Shown here: positions 1 to 5,660 of the stretch, one piece after another
How positions within the stretch are numbered: position 1 is the first letter of the stretch
Layout: each line of letters begins with the position of its first letter
Assembly: GCA_012910725.1 (NCBI GenBank)
Contig: WNEG01000052.1
Span: 1-5,814 of the forward strand
Direction: 5' to 3'
DNA length: 5,814 nt
DNA from: Candidatus Ethanoperedens thermophilum
GTDB taxonomy: Archaea > Halobacteriota > Methanosarcinia > Methanosarcinales > EX4572-44
The notes under the pieces: model-generated
The model's input: the letters and a program-made list of their open reading frames with translations, nothing else
The model's database searches: none
Told to the model about the DNA's origin: nothing
Made by a program: the position numbers and the translations under genes

Positions 1-93
1 AACTTAAGCGAACAACTACTCTTTCGTATTGTCTCCATGATTATCTGTTCTGTCTTCCTGGTTACAGTATTTAACGGTATTGTCGAGATATAA
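1..93 (+). CDS. C-terminal end of a probable membrane protein (partial)
   Basis: Frame 1 on the plus strand is open from the first base to a TAA at 91-93 and encodes the last 30 residues of something that starts outside the window. The peptide ends with a hydrophobic stretch (SMIICSVFLVTVF) followed by NGIVEI, which resembles a final transmembrane helix with a short tail. It would converge on adk with about 39 bases between the two stop codons. The family cannot be recognised from so little sequence. The call rests only on the open frame and the membrane-like composition, and a 30-codon open frame could arise by chance. Confidence 0.35.
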   Translation, partial: NLSEQLLFRIVSMIICSVFLVTVFNGIVEI

Positions 94-132
94 TACCATA
101 ATATTAAACATTTTACTACCTATTGGTTTCGC

Positions 133-762
133 TTAAATGATACTGGTTATTTCTGCAAATATTTTATCGATGCTTCCGGTACCCTCCACGGTTTTTAACA
201 TCGACTCACTTGAGTAGTAACCAATGAGTGGTTGTGTCTGTTTATTGTATACTTTCAGGCGGTTTTTGATAGCTTCCTCTTTGTCATCATCTCTTTGATA
301 CAATGTGCTGCCACAAACATCACATACCCCCATGATTTTAGGAGGATTGAACTGTGTATGATAACTTGCTCCACATTTACACATGCGCCTGCCAGATAGC
401 CGCTTGAGCAGTTCTTCGTCTGGAACGGCAATGTTTAACACCATGTCCAGTGGGGTGTCTGCAAGTATTTGCTTTAGCGCTTCTGCCTGTGATATTGTTC
501 GTGGATATCCATCGAGAAGGAATCCGCTTGAGCAGTCCGGTTTCGATAGGCGCTCTTTTATTATATCAATCAACACATTATCGGGCACTAATTCGCCTTT
601 ATCCATATATGTTTTGGCTTTGAGTCCAAGCTTTGTTCCAGCACTCAAGTTTTCCCGCAGTATATCTCCAGTAGATATGTGTGGTATCTGGTATTTACCT
701 GCGATTCTTTTTGCTTGTGTGCCTTTGCCTGCTCCCGGGGGTCCAAGCAACACCAATCTCAT
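133..762 (-). CDS. adk: Adenylate kinase, long form with zinc-binding lid
   Basis: Adenylate kinase makes two ADP from ATP and AMP in the cytoplasm and balances the adenylate pool. From the chosen start the protein has 209 residues, close to the usual 210-220. A P-loop GPPGAGKGT lies at 7-15, the AMP-site STGD at 30-33, DGYPR at 84-88 (usually DGFPR), and GRR at 124-126 opens the lid. Lid cysteines 128, 130, 147 and 150 fit a structural zinc site, although the first pair is CxC rather than the usual CxxC. YQRDDD at 155-160 closes the lid. The frame could extend to an ATG at 795, but a TATA box at 806-813 predicts transcription from about 784, so that start would be untranscribed. GGAGG at 774-778 lies 11 nt before the chosen ATG and only 2 nt before another ATG at 771. 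The gene appears to be monocistronic and divergent from mc1. This bacterial-type enzyme is known in methanogens and haloarchaea, whereas many archaea use an unrelated short form. Confidence 0.96.
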   Translation of the reverse strand: MRLVLLGPPGAGKGTQAKRIAGKYQIPHISTGDILRENLSAGTKLGLKAKTYMDKGELVPDNVLIDIIKERLSKPDCSSGFLLDGYPRTISQAEALKQILADTPLDMVLNIAVPDEELLKRLSGRRMCKCGASYHTQFNPPKIMGVCDVCGSTLYQRDDDKEEAIKNRLKVYNKQTQPLIGYYSSESMLKTVEGTGSIDKIFAEITSII

Positions 763-773
763 TTTATACATTT

Positions 774-778
774 CCTCC
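774..778 (-). promoter_or_regulatory. Shine-Dalgarno site of adk
   Basis: GGAGG on the minus strand, 11 nt upstream of the ATG at 760-762 and 2 nt upstream of the ATG at 769-771. The spacing favours the downstream ATG, which is also where adenylate kinases normally begin (MRLVLLGPPG). Confidence 0.65.
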
Positions 779-805
779 AAATTGTATAGTTCCATTGTTT
801 TTAAC

Positions 806-813
806 TATATAAA
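806..813 (-). promoter_or_regulatory. TATA box of adk
   Basis: The minus strand reads TTTATATA, a consensus archaeal TATA box. Archaeal transcription usually begins about 25 bp downstream of the box centre, which would be near 784. That gives a leader of roughly 20 nt containing the GGAGG site and excludes the ATG at 795 as the start. Confidence 0.7.
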
Positions 814-846
814 GCCATTGATTCCAGTGGCTCTTGAGTAGGGAGT

Positions 847-990
847 GGCTATCAAATTAGAATTAAATCTTGCAGCTCTAAGGGTTCGTCATGAAATAAC
901 CTCCGCAACTTTGAATCCATAAAAGTTTCAATTTTTTTTGAGTTCCATGATTGGGTATGTTATTTCGTTACACACTCTAATTTGATAGCC
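847..990. repeat. 144-bp element bounded by 15-bp perfect inverted repeats; MITE-like or structured-RNA candidate
   Basis: GGCTATCAAATTAGA at 847-861 is matched exactly by its reverse complement at 976-990. Inside lies a second pair, GAAATAAC at 893-900 and GTTATTTC at 959-966, and a small hairpin, AACTTT at 907-912 with AAAGTT at 922-927. No long reading frame is present inside. The shape fits a miniature inverted-repeat transposable element, or a short remnant of an insertion sequence. I see no clear target-site duplication: the flanks are GGGAGT on the left and TCGGTT on the right. The alternative is a transcribed structured RNA or a regulatory cruciform, because the pairs are properly nested. 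The element fills most of the space between the divergent adk and mc1 promoters without touching either TATA box. Confidence 0.55.
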
Positions 991-1021
991 TCGGTTCGGA
1001 GATACTGTTTATAGAATAACA

Positions 1022-1029
1022 TTTATATA
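1022..1029 (+). promoter_or_regulatory. TATA box of mc1
   Basis: TTTATATA matches the archaeal TATA consensus. The predicted start of transcription is near 1051, giving a leader of about 25 nt that contains the GGAG site at 1064-1067. Confidence 0.7.
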
Positions 1030-1063
1030 TGATGAAAGAAAACAATAGCAAGGCATTATTGTC

Positions 1064-1067
1064 GGAG
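1064..1067 (+). promoter_or_regulatory. Shine-Dalgarno site of mc1
   Basis: GGAG ends 8 nt before the ATG at 1076. It supports this start, which also matches the N-terminus expected for the family. Confidence 0.6.
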
Positions 1068-1075
1068 TATTATTA

Positions 1076-1366
1076 ATGAGTGATGTAAGAAAATTTGTAC
1101 TAAGGGAAAAAGATGACACCGAAAGTGGTGTGTTTACAGGCAGGCAACCGCGTCAGGCGGCACTTAAATCTGCAAACAGGTTTGGCGGCACAAAAGAAGA
1201 TCCAGTAGAAGTTCGACTTCGAGAGAGAGGCACAAAAAAAGTCCATATATACAATGCATGGAGAGAATTAGTGCCTGCCCCGGAGGGCAAACCGAATTGG
1301 ATGCCTGATATGATAAACAAACCTTATGTGAAAAAAATTGGTACCGAAATCATAGAAAAAATATAA
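1076..1366 (+). CDS. Chromosomal protein MC1 (archaeal DNA-bending nucleoid protein)
   Basis: MC1 is a small monomeric, abundant chromatin protein of Methanosarcina and relatives. It binds double-stranded DNA without strict sequence specificity and bends it sharply. This copy has 96 residues, against about 93 for the classical protein, and follows the family pattern along its whole length: RKFVLR at 5-10, GVFTGRQPRQAALKSANR at 18-35, RLRERGTKKVH at 47-57, then AWRE with Trp62, and NWMP with Trp75 and Pro77, followed by NKPYVKK. The tryptophan and prolines of the C-terminal arm belong to the region implicated in DNA bending. The gene has its own TATA box and Shine-Dalgarno site and appears to be monocistronic, divergent from adk and convergent with the exporter operon. 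It looks intact, with no sign of decay. The identification comes from remembered family sequence, not from a search. Confidence 0.95.
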   Translation: MSDVRKFVLREKDDTESGVFTGRQPRQAALKSANRFGGTKEDPVEVRLRERGTKKVHIYNAWRELVPAPEGKPNWMPDMINKPYVKKIGTEIIEKI

Positions 1367-1406
1367 AACTTAAATTTAAGTTTTATATTTATAATTTTTT
1401 ATTTTT
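1356..1406. terminator. Probable bidirectional terminator: 32-bp perfect palindrome with T-tracts on both sides
   Basis: Positions 1359-1390 form a 32-bp perfect palindrome centred between 1374 and 1375, with core CTTAAATTTAAG. It includes the mc1 stop codon at 1364-1366. On the plus strand it is followed by T6 (1395-1400) and T5 (1402-1406), which is the usual archaeal oligo-T signal. On the minus strand the A-run 1356-1360 reads as T5 just past the palindrome, so transcription of the convergent exporter operon could also end here. The palindrome is almost entirely A/T, so any stem would be weak. The T-tracts are the stronger evidence. Confidence 0.6.
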
Positions 1407-1507
1407 ACTTGACGTATAGAAAAGTACAAACGTGTTCGTCTTTGAAATTTGACATCACACGCTATTTCTGCAGACAGAGTGTGCAGTTTGTTGAAGAATG
1501 CCCCCCA

Positions 1508-2758
1508 TCATTTTCTTCTCTTTTTGTACAATACAATGCCAATCACCCCGGCTGCCACTATAATAACTCCTATTGGAAGCAGTAGCGATATAGATGATTC
1601 TTTTGCTGGATAAACTACCAGTGGTGCGGTTCGTGAGAATAATACAACCGTGTCCTTGTTTGTCTCAACTCCTCGCAGTTCCACATCAAGGAGGTATTTC
1701 TTTGGAAGTGCATCTTCTTTGACCTGCAGGCGTATTAATGCCTCCCCGCTTTCTCCTGGTTTAAGTTTTCCTATGAAGTCTGATTTTTCATCAAAATCAA
1801 AAGGTTGTGTTGAATCCTTGAACATGCGAAGGCTTGCTGCATCAACTTCCTCGCTTCCGATGTTTTTAACGTTGATGAGAAGATTGACGTATGTGTTAGG
1901 ATATACTTTTGTTGGGCTTGTTTCTACCGATTCTATTACCAGATAGGGTGAGCCTTTGATTGGAATGTTAAGAGGCAGGAGTTTTGTTCTGTACTCGTTG
2001 TCTTCATTGTCTTCTTCTTTATAAGTGATGATGATTGTGGCGTTGTACTCACCTGGTTGAAGTCCTTCTGCGGTGTCAATATAGAAGTGTGCAGTTTTAC
2101 TCCCACTTTCGTTGATTGTGCCAAGTGCGTCTTCATCAGAGTACGCATAGCTTGCCTCAAAACCTTTTGGTAGCGCAAGCGTTGTCTTCACGTTCTCTGC
2201 ATCTTCGCTGCCTATGTTTGCAATGTCAACTTTAAGCAGTGCTTCATCTGTGTCCTGGACGAGGCGTTCTGGTGAGGTACGAAGCGCTCCGATTGTAAAA
2301 TCTGGTTTGCTCGGGTCTACATAAAGTGTGAAGTATTTTTCTGTATAACCCCCGCTGCCGTCATTCCAGCGCAGGCTTACATTATGTTCTCCTTTAAGAG
2401 CGTTACCTGCTACCCTGAGCTTGTAGTGAAGCACATAGTAGTGCTCCATTTCATTGCTTGGAACAACTTTGCCAAGACTTTTTTTTGGACTATCTCCTGC
2501 CTCGAAGAGAAAAGGATAGCCTGCATCAAGATAGAATTCAAGGTCATCGATCGTTCCAATCTTGGTGACTACCACTCTCCAGCGAAGGTCAATGTATTTA
2601 CCAGAGTCTGCCGGATCAGGATCCTGGTTCATAAGGTACACATTGATCGTGTTTACACTAATTCCAACACTTGGAGTGCTTTCTGCCGGTAGAGCAAGAA
2701 GGCTCATGCAGAAAACCAGTACAAGGATTGTTAATATTTTGTTTAATACTTTTTTCAT
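1508..2758 (-). CDS. Exported, C-terminally anchored protein with tandem CARDB/COG1361-like repeats; RND-associated
   Basis: The protein has 416 residues from the chosen start. Residues 1-25 form a signal peptide (MKK, hydrophobic core, LALPA before the likely cleavage). Residues about 389-410 are one transmembrane helix followed by YKKRRK, which should stay in the cytoplasm, so the bulk faces outward. Two related beta-rich repeats lie at about 152-240 and 271-360. Each opens with a TSP motif (161-163 and 280-282) and later carries NIGSE (181-185 and 299-303), the pattern of CARDB/NEW3-type domains often annotated COG1361 or S-layer-like in archaea. Possible N-glycosylation sequons are NVS 126, NES 216 and NAT 239. 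The frame extends upstream to 2869, but GGAG at 2766-2769 is 7 nt before the ATG at 2758 and the signal peptide begins there. The gene is last in the operon, 14 nt after the second exporter half, so it is probably an extracytoplasmic partner of that exporter. This role is inferred from context. Confidence 0.85.
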   Translation of the reverse strand: MKKVLNKILTILVLVFCMSLLALPAESTPSVGISVNTINVYLMNQDPDPADSGKYIDLRWRVVVTKIGTIDDLEFYLDAGYPFLFEAGDSPKKSLGKVVPSNEMEHYYVLHYKLRVAGNALKGEHNVSLRWNDGSGGYTEKYFTLYVDPSKPDFTIGALRTSPERLVQDTDEALLKVDIANIGSEDAENVKTTLALPKGFEASYAYSDEDALGTINESGSKTAHFYIDTAEGLQPGEYNATIIITYKEEDNEDNEYRTKLLPLNIPIKGSPYLVIESVETSPTKVYPNTYVNLLINVKNIGSEEVDAASLRMFKDSTQPFDFDEKSDFIGKLKPGESGEALIRLQVKEDALPKKYLLDVELRGVETNKDTVVLFSRTAPLVVYPAKESSISLLLPIGVIIVAAGVIGIVLYKKRRK

Positions 2759-2765
2759 AATACAT

Positions 2766-2769
2766 CTCC
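2766..2769 (-). promoter_or_regulatory. Shine-Dalgarno site of the CARDB-repeat gene
   Basis: GGAG on the minus strand, 7 nt before the ATG at 2756-2758. It decides the start: the longer frame to 2869 would overlap the preceding gene by about 100 bp and place 37 unlikely residues before the signal peptide. Confidence 0.65.
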
Positions 2770-2772
2770 ATT

Positions 2773-3915
2773 TTAATTTTTTGTAAACATTGTAAATATT
2801 TTGGATATGCTCAGGGTGTCTGCTATTAATATAAGGGATGGTACGGCTGTGCTCGCTGCCACCATGCATGCAGCTACACCATAGCTCATCATCGTACCCA
2901 TATCTCCCATAAAAGTTAGCTGTCCCATCGACATTGCCTGGAAACCGATAAGTGCGGCAAGTGTTGTGGTAAGCATTGGCACAATCACTTTCCTTAGTGT
3001 GAGTTCCATTGCATCCGGGGGAAGTTGGTGTGCACGTTCAAAGCGATAGCGGGTTGTTACCTGTATGCCAAAGTCAATGCCGATTCCCATGATCATGGAA
3101 ATCACTCCTGATGTATTTGATGATAAACCCATGCCTGTAAGCCCAACATAACCCATTGCCCACAGTGTTCCAAACAAAATAGTGGTAAGTGGAATGAACC
3201 CATATTTAGGGGATCGAAACAGCACCAAAACGACTATAAGAATGCCTATCAGCGAATAAGTGGAAGTTCGTTTCATATCTGGCTTAATGGATTTTTCCAT
3301 CGCTTGTTCTTCCATCGTTTGTCCACCAAGACTCACTTTTATCCCGGCAGGGTGTGGCGTGGATTGTATGATCTTTCCAAGCTCAACCTCGATATTCTCA
3401 AGGTCTGCATCAGTATCTATTAAACGTATCTTAACAAGAGACATCGTGTAATCATCGCTGATATACCCATCCAACAAGCCGTTTTTACTGGTGAGTTCCC
3501 TGACTTTTCTAAGAGATTGTGGAAGCCTTCCATCATTGATACTTTTTATCGTCGTTGAGGCACTTGAAACTTCTATCACATCCTCTGTATGCCTGACTAA
3601 CTGTGAGATTTGTTCAACATACCGCAGTACCTGCGGATCGCGAAGATCTCTTATTTCATCTGAGCCACTGTATGCAGGGTCTACCTCAATCACGATATAT
3701 ATAGAGTCTACGCTTCCAAACTTATCCTCTATATCAAACAGTGTAGCAATAGCCTCGATATCTTCTGGCAGGTAGTCTTTAAGATCGGTTTTTTCAGTTG
3801 TAACAGTACTCATCATCACAAATGCGAAGGAAGATAACAGTATGACAAACAGCAGTATAAGATATGGGTGGTGTGCGACAAAGTGAGCATATCTATCAAT
3901 ATAGTCCTGTATCAT
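2773..3915 (-). CDS. RND/MMPL-family exporter, C-terminal half (HAE3-like)
   Basis: The 380-residue protein has the layout of one half of an RND transporter: helix 1 at about 17-36, a large extracytoplasmic loop at 37-215, then helices 2-6 at about 217-233, 237-257, 268-288, 308-327 and 340-364. Helix 4 carries GIGIDFG at 277-283, ending in VTTRY. This is the MMPL signature with the proton-relay aspartate at Asp281, followed by Phe282 where Tyr is common. RND pumps use the proton gradient to move lipids or other hydrophobic or amphiphilic compounds out of the membrane, and the substrate here is unknown. The ATG overlaps the stop of the upstream half (ATGA), and TGAGG at 3924-3928 sits 8 nt before it, so translation is probably coupled. 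A full exporter of this family is usually one chain of about 750-900 residues, and the two halves here sum to 776. There is no SecD/SecF-type signature. Confidence 0.9.
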   Translation of the reverse strand: MIQDYIDRYAHFVAHHPYLILLFVILLSSFAFVMMSTVTTEKTDLKDYLPEDIEAIATLFDIEDKFGSVDSIYIVIEVDPAYSGSDEIRDLRDPQVLRYVEQISQLVRHTEDVIEVSSASTTIKSINDGRLPQSLRKVRELTSKNGLLDGYISDDYTMSLVKIRLIDTDADLENIEVELGKIIQSTPHPAGIKVSLGGQTMEEQAMEKSIKPDMKRTSTYSLIGILIVVLVLFRSPKYGFIPLTTILFGTLWAMGYVGLTGMGLSSNTSGVISMIMGIGIDFGIQVTTRYRFERAHQLPPDAMELTLRKVIVPMLTTTLAALIGFQAMSMGQLTFMGDMGTMMSYGVAACMVAASTAVPSLILIADTLSISKIFTMFTKN

Positions 3916-5102
3916 CGCGGTCGCCTCACATGTCCTTCCCGTTTAGCAGCAAACCTTTTTAACAACTTTTCAGTTCTGTGATGCTCAAAGTCTTCTTCAA
4001 GTATCATGAGCACCGGATTTGCAAAGAGTGCTGCCATGAGTGAGTAGAAGATGCCGAGTGCAAGGGTCTGTCCGAGATGCTGCATCATCGGCACAGAGGA
4101 AAATGACAGCACGCCAAAGCCTACAATAGTAGTTAGACCAGAACCTGTAATTGCCGTACCAATCCCATGAAGAGCAGTTTCAATCGAGTCGCTCTGGTTT
4201 CGCCCCTTGTCCCGTTCCTCCTTGTATCTTGTAACCATAAACACTCCGTACTCTACTCCAAGCCCGAGAATCATCGAACTTAGACATACCGTGGCAATAG
4301 AAAGTGGTATGCCAAGCCAGCCAAGTGTACCCATTGTCCATATAAGTCCAAGCGAGAGCGGGATAAATATCAGTAGTCCACGTGTGAAGGATTGCTCCAT
4401 CACAAACAGCAACAATAGTATAATACACGCTGCAATCAACAACGTGGTCACGGCATCACTTTTCAAAATATCAAAAATGGAGACACGAAGAACAGGACTT
4501 CCAGTGATGCCAAACTTTATTCCAGGAGGTTTTGGAGTATAGTCAATCTTATCGTGTACGATATCAATAAAACTTTGAATTTTCACATCATCAGAACCAA
4601 TATCTGCTGAGACGTACATCAAAGTCATGCGATAATCACGACTAAAAAACTTTGCAATCGCTGGATTTTTTTCAATTACCTGTGAGACATTATCATCTGA
4701 TATCTCATCCATGGAATGGAAAAAACTTGCAGGAGAGGTGACACTTTGAACCATGCTCTCATCTTGGAGACTCTCATCCAGAAACAGGAGAGATTCTATT
4801 ACCCGTGAATCGCGTATATCACGCACAGCTTTTTTGGAATTTACAGACTCATCAATCTTTACAGCGATCACAACGGTATCCTGGCCGCCGAACTTATCAT
4901 TTACCCTGTCATTCAATTTGAAGATTGGAAGATCTCTTGGCATCTCAGAGCGCACATCTGAGTTGATCGTCATATCCTTGAGCCCGGTACCAAGTAATAT
5001 AGTTATCAGAATTATAATTATCAAAAGCTCGCGCGTGTATCTCTTTTGATACCTTGCAATCGCTATTAAGATTTTATCGAACAGTGTTGGCATTTCACCC
5101 AT
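3912..5102 (-). CDS. RND/MMPL-family exporter, N-terminal half (HAE3-like)
   Basis: The 396-residue protein has helix 1 at about 24-42, an extracytoplasmic loop at 43-215, and helices 2-6 at about 216-234, 241-260, 266-290, 315-336 and 343-367, followed by a basic tail ending HVRRPR. Helix 4 has GLGVEYG at 280-286, then VTRYKEE, the MMPL signature with Glu284 in place of the usual aspartate and Tyr285 retained. TGSP at 200-203 marks the end of the porter-like loop. It is the paralogue of the downstream half and is probably its obligate partner in one proton-driven pump. It is the first gene of the three-gene operon, divergent from the Lrp-type regulator. The start is uncertain. The ATG at 5102 lacks a Shine-Dalgarno site. 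The ATG at 5093 lies at the transcription start predicted from the TATA-like box at 5117-5124, so a leaderless message beginning there (393 residues) is quite possible. Confidence 0.9.
   Translation of the reverse strand: MGEMPTLFDKILIAIARYQKRYTRELLIIIILITILLGTGLKDMTINSDVRSEMPRDLPIFKLNDRVNDKFGGQDTVVIAVKIDESVNSKKAVRDIRDSRVIESLLFLDESLQDESMVQSVTSPASFFHSMDEISDDNVSQVIEKNPAIAKFFSRDYRMTLMYVSADIGSDDVKIQSFIDIVHDKIDYTPKPPGIKFGITGSPVLRVSIFDILKSDAVTTLLIAACIILLLLFVMEQSFTRGLLIFIPLSLGLIWTMGTLGWLGIPLSIATVCLSSMILGLGVEYGVFMVTRYKEERDKGRNQSDSIETALHGIGTAITGSGLTTIVGFGVLSFSSVPMMQHLGQTLALGIFYSLMAALFANPVLMILEEDFEHHRTEKLLKRFAAKREGHVRRPR
3924..3928 (-). promoter_or_regulatory. Shine-Dalgarno site of the second exporter half
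   Basis: TGAGG on the minus strand, 8 nt before the ATG at 3913-3915 and inside the end of the upstream gene. Together with the ATGA overlap it points to two separately initiated, coupled chains, not a frameshifted single gene. Confidence 0.6.
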
Positions 5103-5116
5103 CCATTAGAAAACTT

Positions 5117-5124
5117 ATTATATC
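5117..5124 (-). promoter_or_regulatory. TATA-like box of the exporter operon
   Basis: The minus strand reads GATATAAT, preceded by CGCTTT. The predicted transcription start is near 5094-5096, which would give a leaderless or nearly leaderless message starting with the ATG at 5093. The box is less close to consensus than those of adk and mc1, so the promoter may need activation. Confidence 0.5.
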
Positions 5125-5148
5125 AAAGCGATGCAACGTATAGTAATT

Positions 5149-5170
5149 GCACATATTTAAAATTATGTGC
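5149..5170. promoter_or_regulatory. Candidate Lrp/AsnC operator (7-8-7 inverted repeat)
   Basis: GCACATA at 5149-5155 is matched exactly by TATGTGC at 5164-5170 around an A/T spacer of 8 bp. Lrp/AsnC dimers typically bind short dyads with A/T-rich centres. The dyad covers the TATA box of the adjacent regulator gene, which suggests autorepression. It also lies some 25 bp upstream of the operon's TATA-like box, where archaeal Lrp-type activators can act. A weaker pair, TGCAA at 5132-5136 and TTGCA at 5147-5151, could be a second site. Binding is inferred, not shown. Confidence 0.55.
5154..5162 (+). promoter_or_regulatory. TATA box of the Lrp/AsnC regulator gene
   Basis: TATTTAAAA, embedded in the inverted repeat at 5149-5170. 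The predicted transcription start is near 5183, giving a leader of about 16 nt that contains the AGGGTG site. Confidence 0.55.
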
Positions 5171-5187
5171 TAAAAATTCGCAATAAT

Positions 5188-5193
5188 AGGGTG
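5188..5193 (+). promoter_or_regulatory. Shine-Dalgarno site of the Lrp/AsnC regulator gene
   Basis: AGGGTG ends 5 nt before the ATG at 5199 and supports that start. Confidence 0.55.
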
Positions 5194-5198
5194 TAATC

Positions 5199-5660
5199 AT
5201 GCTGGATGAAGTTGACAGAAAGATCATAATATTGCTGCAGGAAAACGGGCGAATCACAGATGTTGAACTTTCAAAAAAAATCGGCGTCTCACACGATACA
5301 GCAAAAAGACGGCGTAGAAAACTTGAAGAAGAAGGATACCTGAAGATTCAAGCACTGATAGACCCCTGCAAGTTCGGATACACCAGTGTCTTCCTGCTCG
5401 GAATAAAACTCGTACCCGGTGCAGATGTCAGAAAAACAGCAGAAAAACTCGCAGCACATCGTGATTTCGTTTTCGTAGCCCTCTCACTGGGACCCACACA
5501 CGCCATAATTGCAGTCTGCACGGCACAGGACCAGCTCACCTTAACCCGGCTCACAGAGAGGCTGCGTACATGGAACGAGATCGCAGAGATCGATATGAAC
5601 ATCATCTACGAGGTACTGAAGGAAGCATTTCACACCATACCTGTAAACAGCTTAAAATAG
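5199..5660 (+). CDS. Lrp/AsnC-family transcriptional regulator
   Basis: The 153-residue protein has the usual size and layout of the family. An N-terminal winged helix-turn-helix starts LDEVDRKIIILLQENGRI at residues 2-19, with the recognition helix around SHDTAKRRRRKLEEEGYL at 31-48. A C-terminal RAM-type alpha/beta ligand and oligomerisation domain follows at about 65-140, with LGPTHAIIAV at 97-106 in the region that often forms the effector pocket. The unusual RRRR run at 37-40 adds positive charge to the DNA-reading helix. Family members sense amino acids or other small molecules and act as dimers, octamers or larger assemblies. The gene is divergent from the exporter operon across a 96-bp gap that holds both promoters and a 7-8-7 dyad, so the likely targets are itself and the exporter. 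The effector cannot be predicted from the sequence. Confidence 0.92.
   Translation: MLDEVDRKIIILLQENGRITDVELSKKIGVSHDTAKRRRRKLEEEGYLKIQALIDPCKFGYTSVFLLGIKLVPGADVRKTAEKLAAHRDFVFVALSLGPTHAIIAVCTAQDQLTLTRLTERLRTWNEIAEIDMNIIYEVLKEAFHTIPVNSLK

Noticed and set aside
16..111. A 31-codon minus-strand frame downstream of adk, and a 12-codon frame from an ATG at 36-38 running off the left edge
   Set aside because: No Shine-Dalgarno site and no recognisable protein character. The plus-strand frame over the same bases looks more like real membrane-protein sequence.
4..136. 9-bp inverted repeat, TTAAGCGAA at 4-12 and TTCGCTTAA at 128-136
   Set aside because: Both arms fall in or at the ends of probable coding sequence, there is no pairing beyond the arms, and a 9-bp match in A/T-rich sequence can be chance.
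383..841. Long plus-strand open frame opposite adk
   Set aside because: It is antisense to a clear adenylate kinase, has serine/proline-rich composition typical of a shadow frame, and lacks a recognisable domain.
847..990. CRISPR repeats
   Set aside because: Only two copies exist, in inverted orientation, with no regular spacer array and no cas genes.
1468..1486. Small hairpin CTGCA/TGCAG between the convergent genes as an operon terminator
   Set aside because: Short arms with a mismatch and no T-tract following on the minus strand. The palindrome at 1359-1390 is a better candidate.
2759..2869. Longer N-terminus for the CARDB-repeat protein, starting at 2869
   Set aside because: It would overlap the exporter gene by about 100 bp and put 37 non-signal residues before a clear signal peptide that has its own ribosome binding site.
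2773..5102. SecD/SecF as the identity of the two half-transporters
   Set aside because: Neither half shows the SecD or SecF signature motifs. Helix 4 in both matches the MMPL pattern G-x-G-x-[DE]-[YF]-G followed by TRY.
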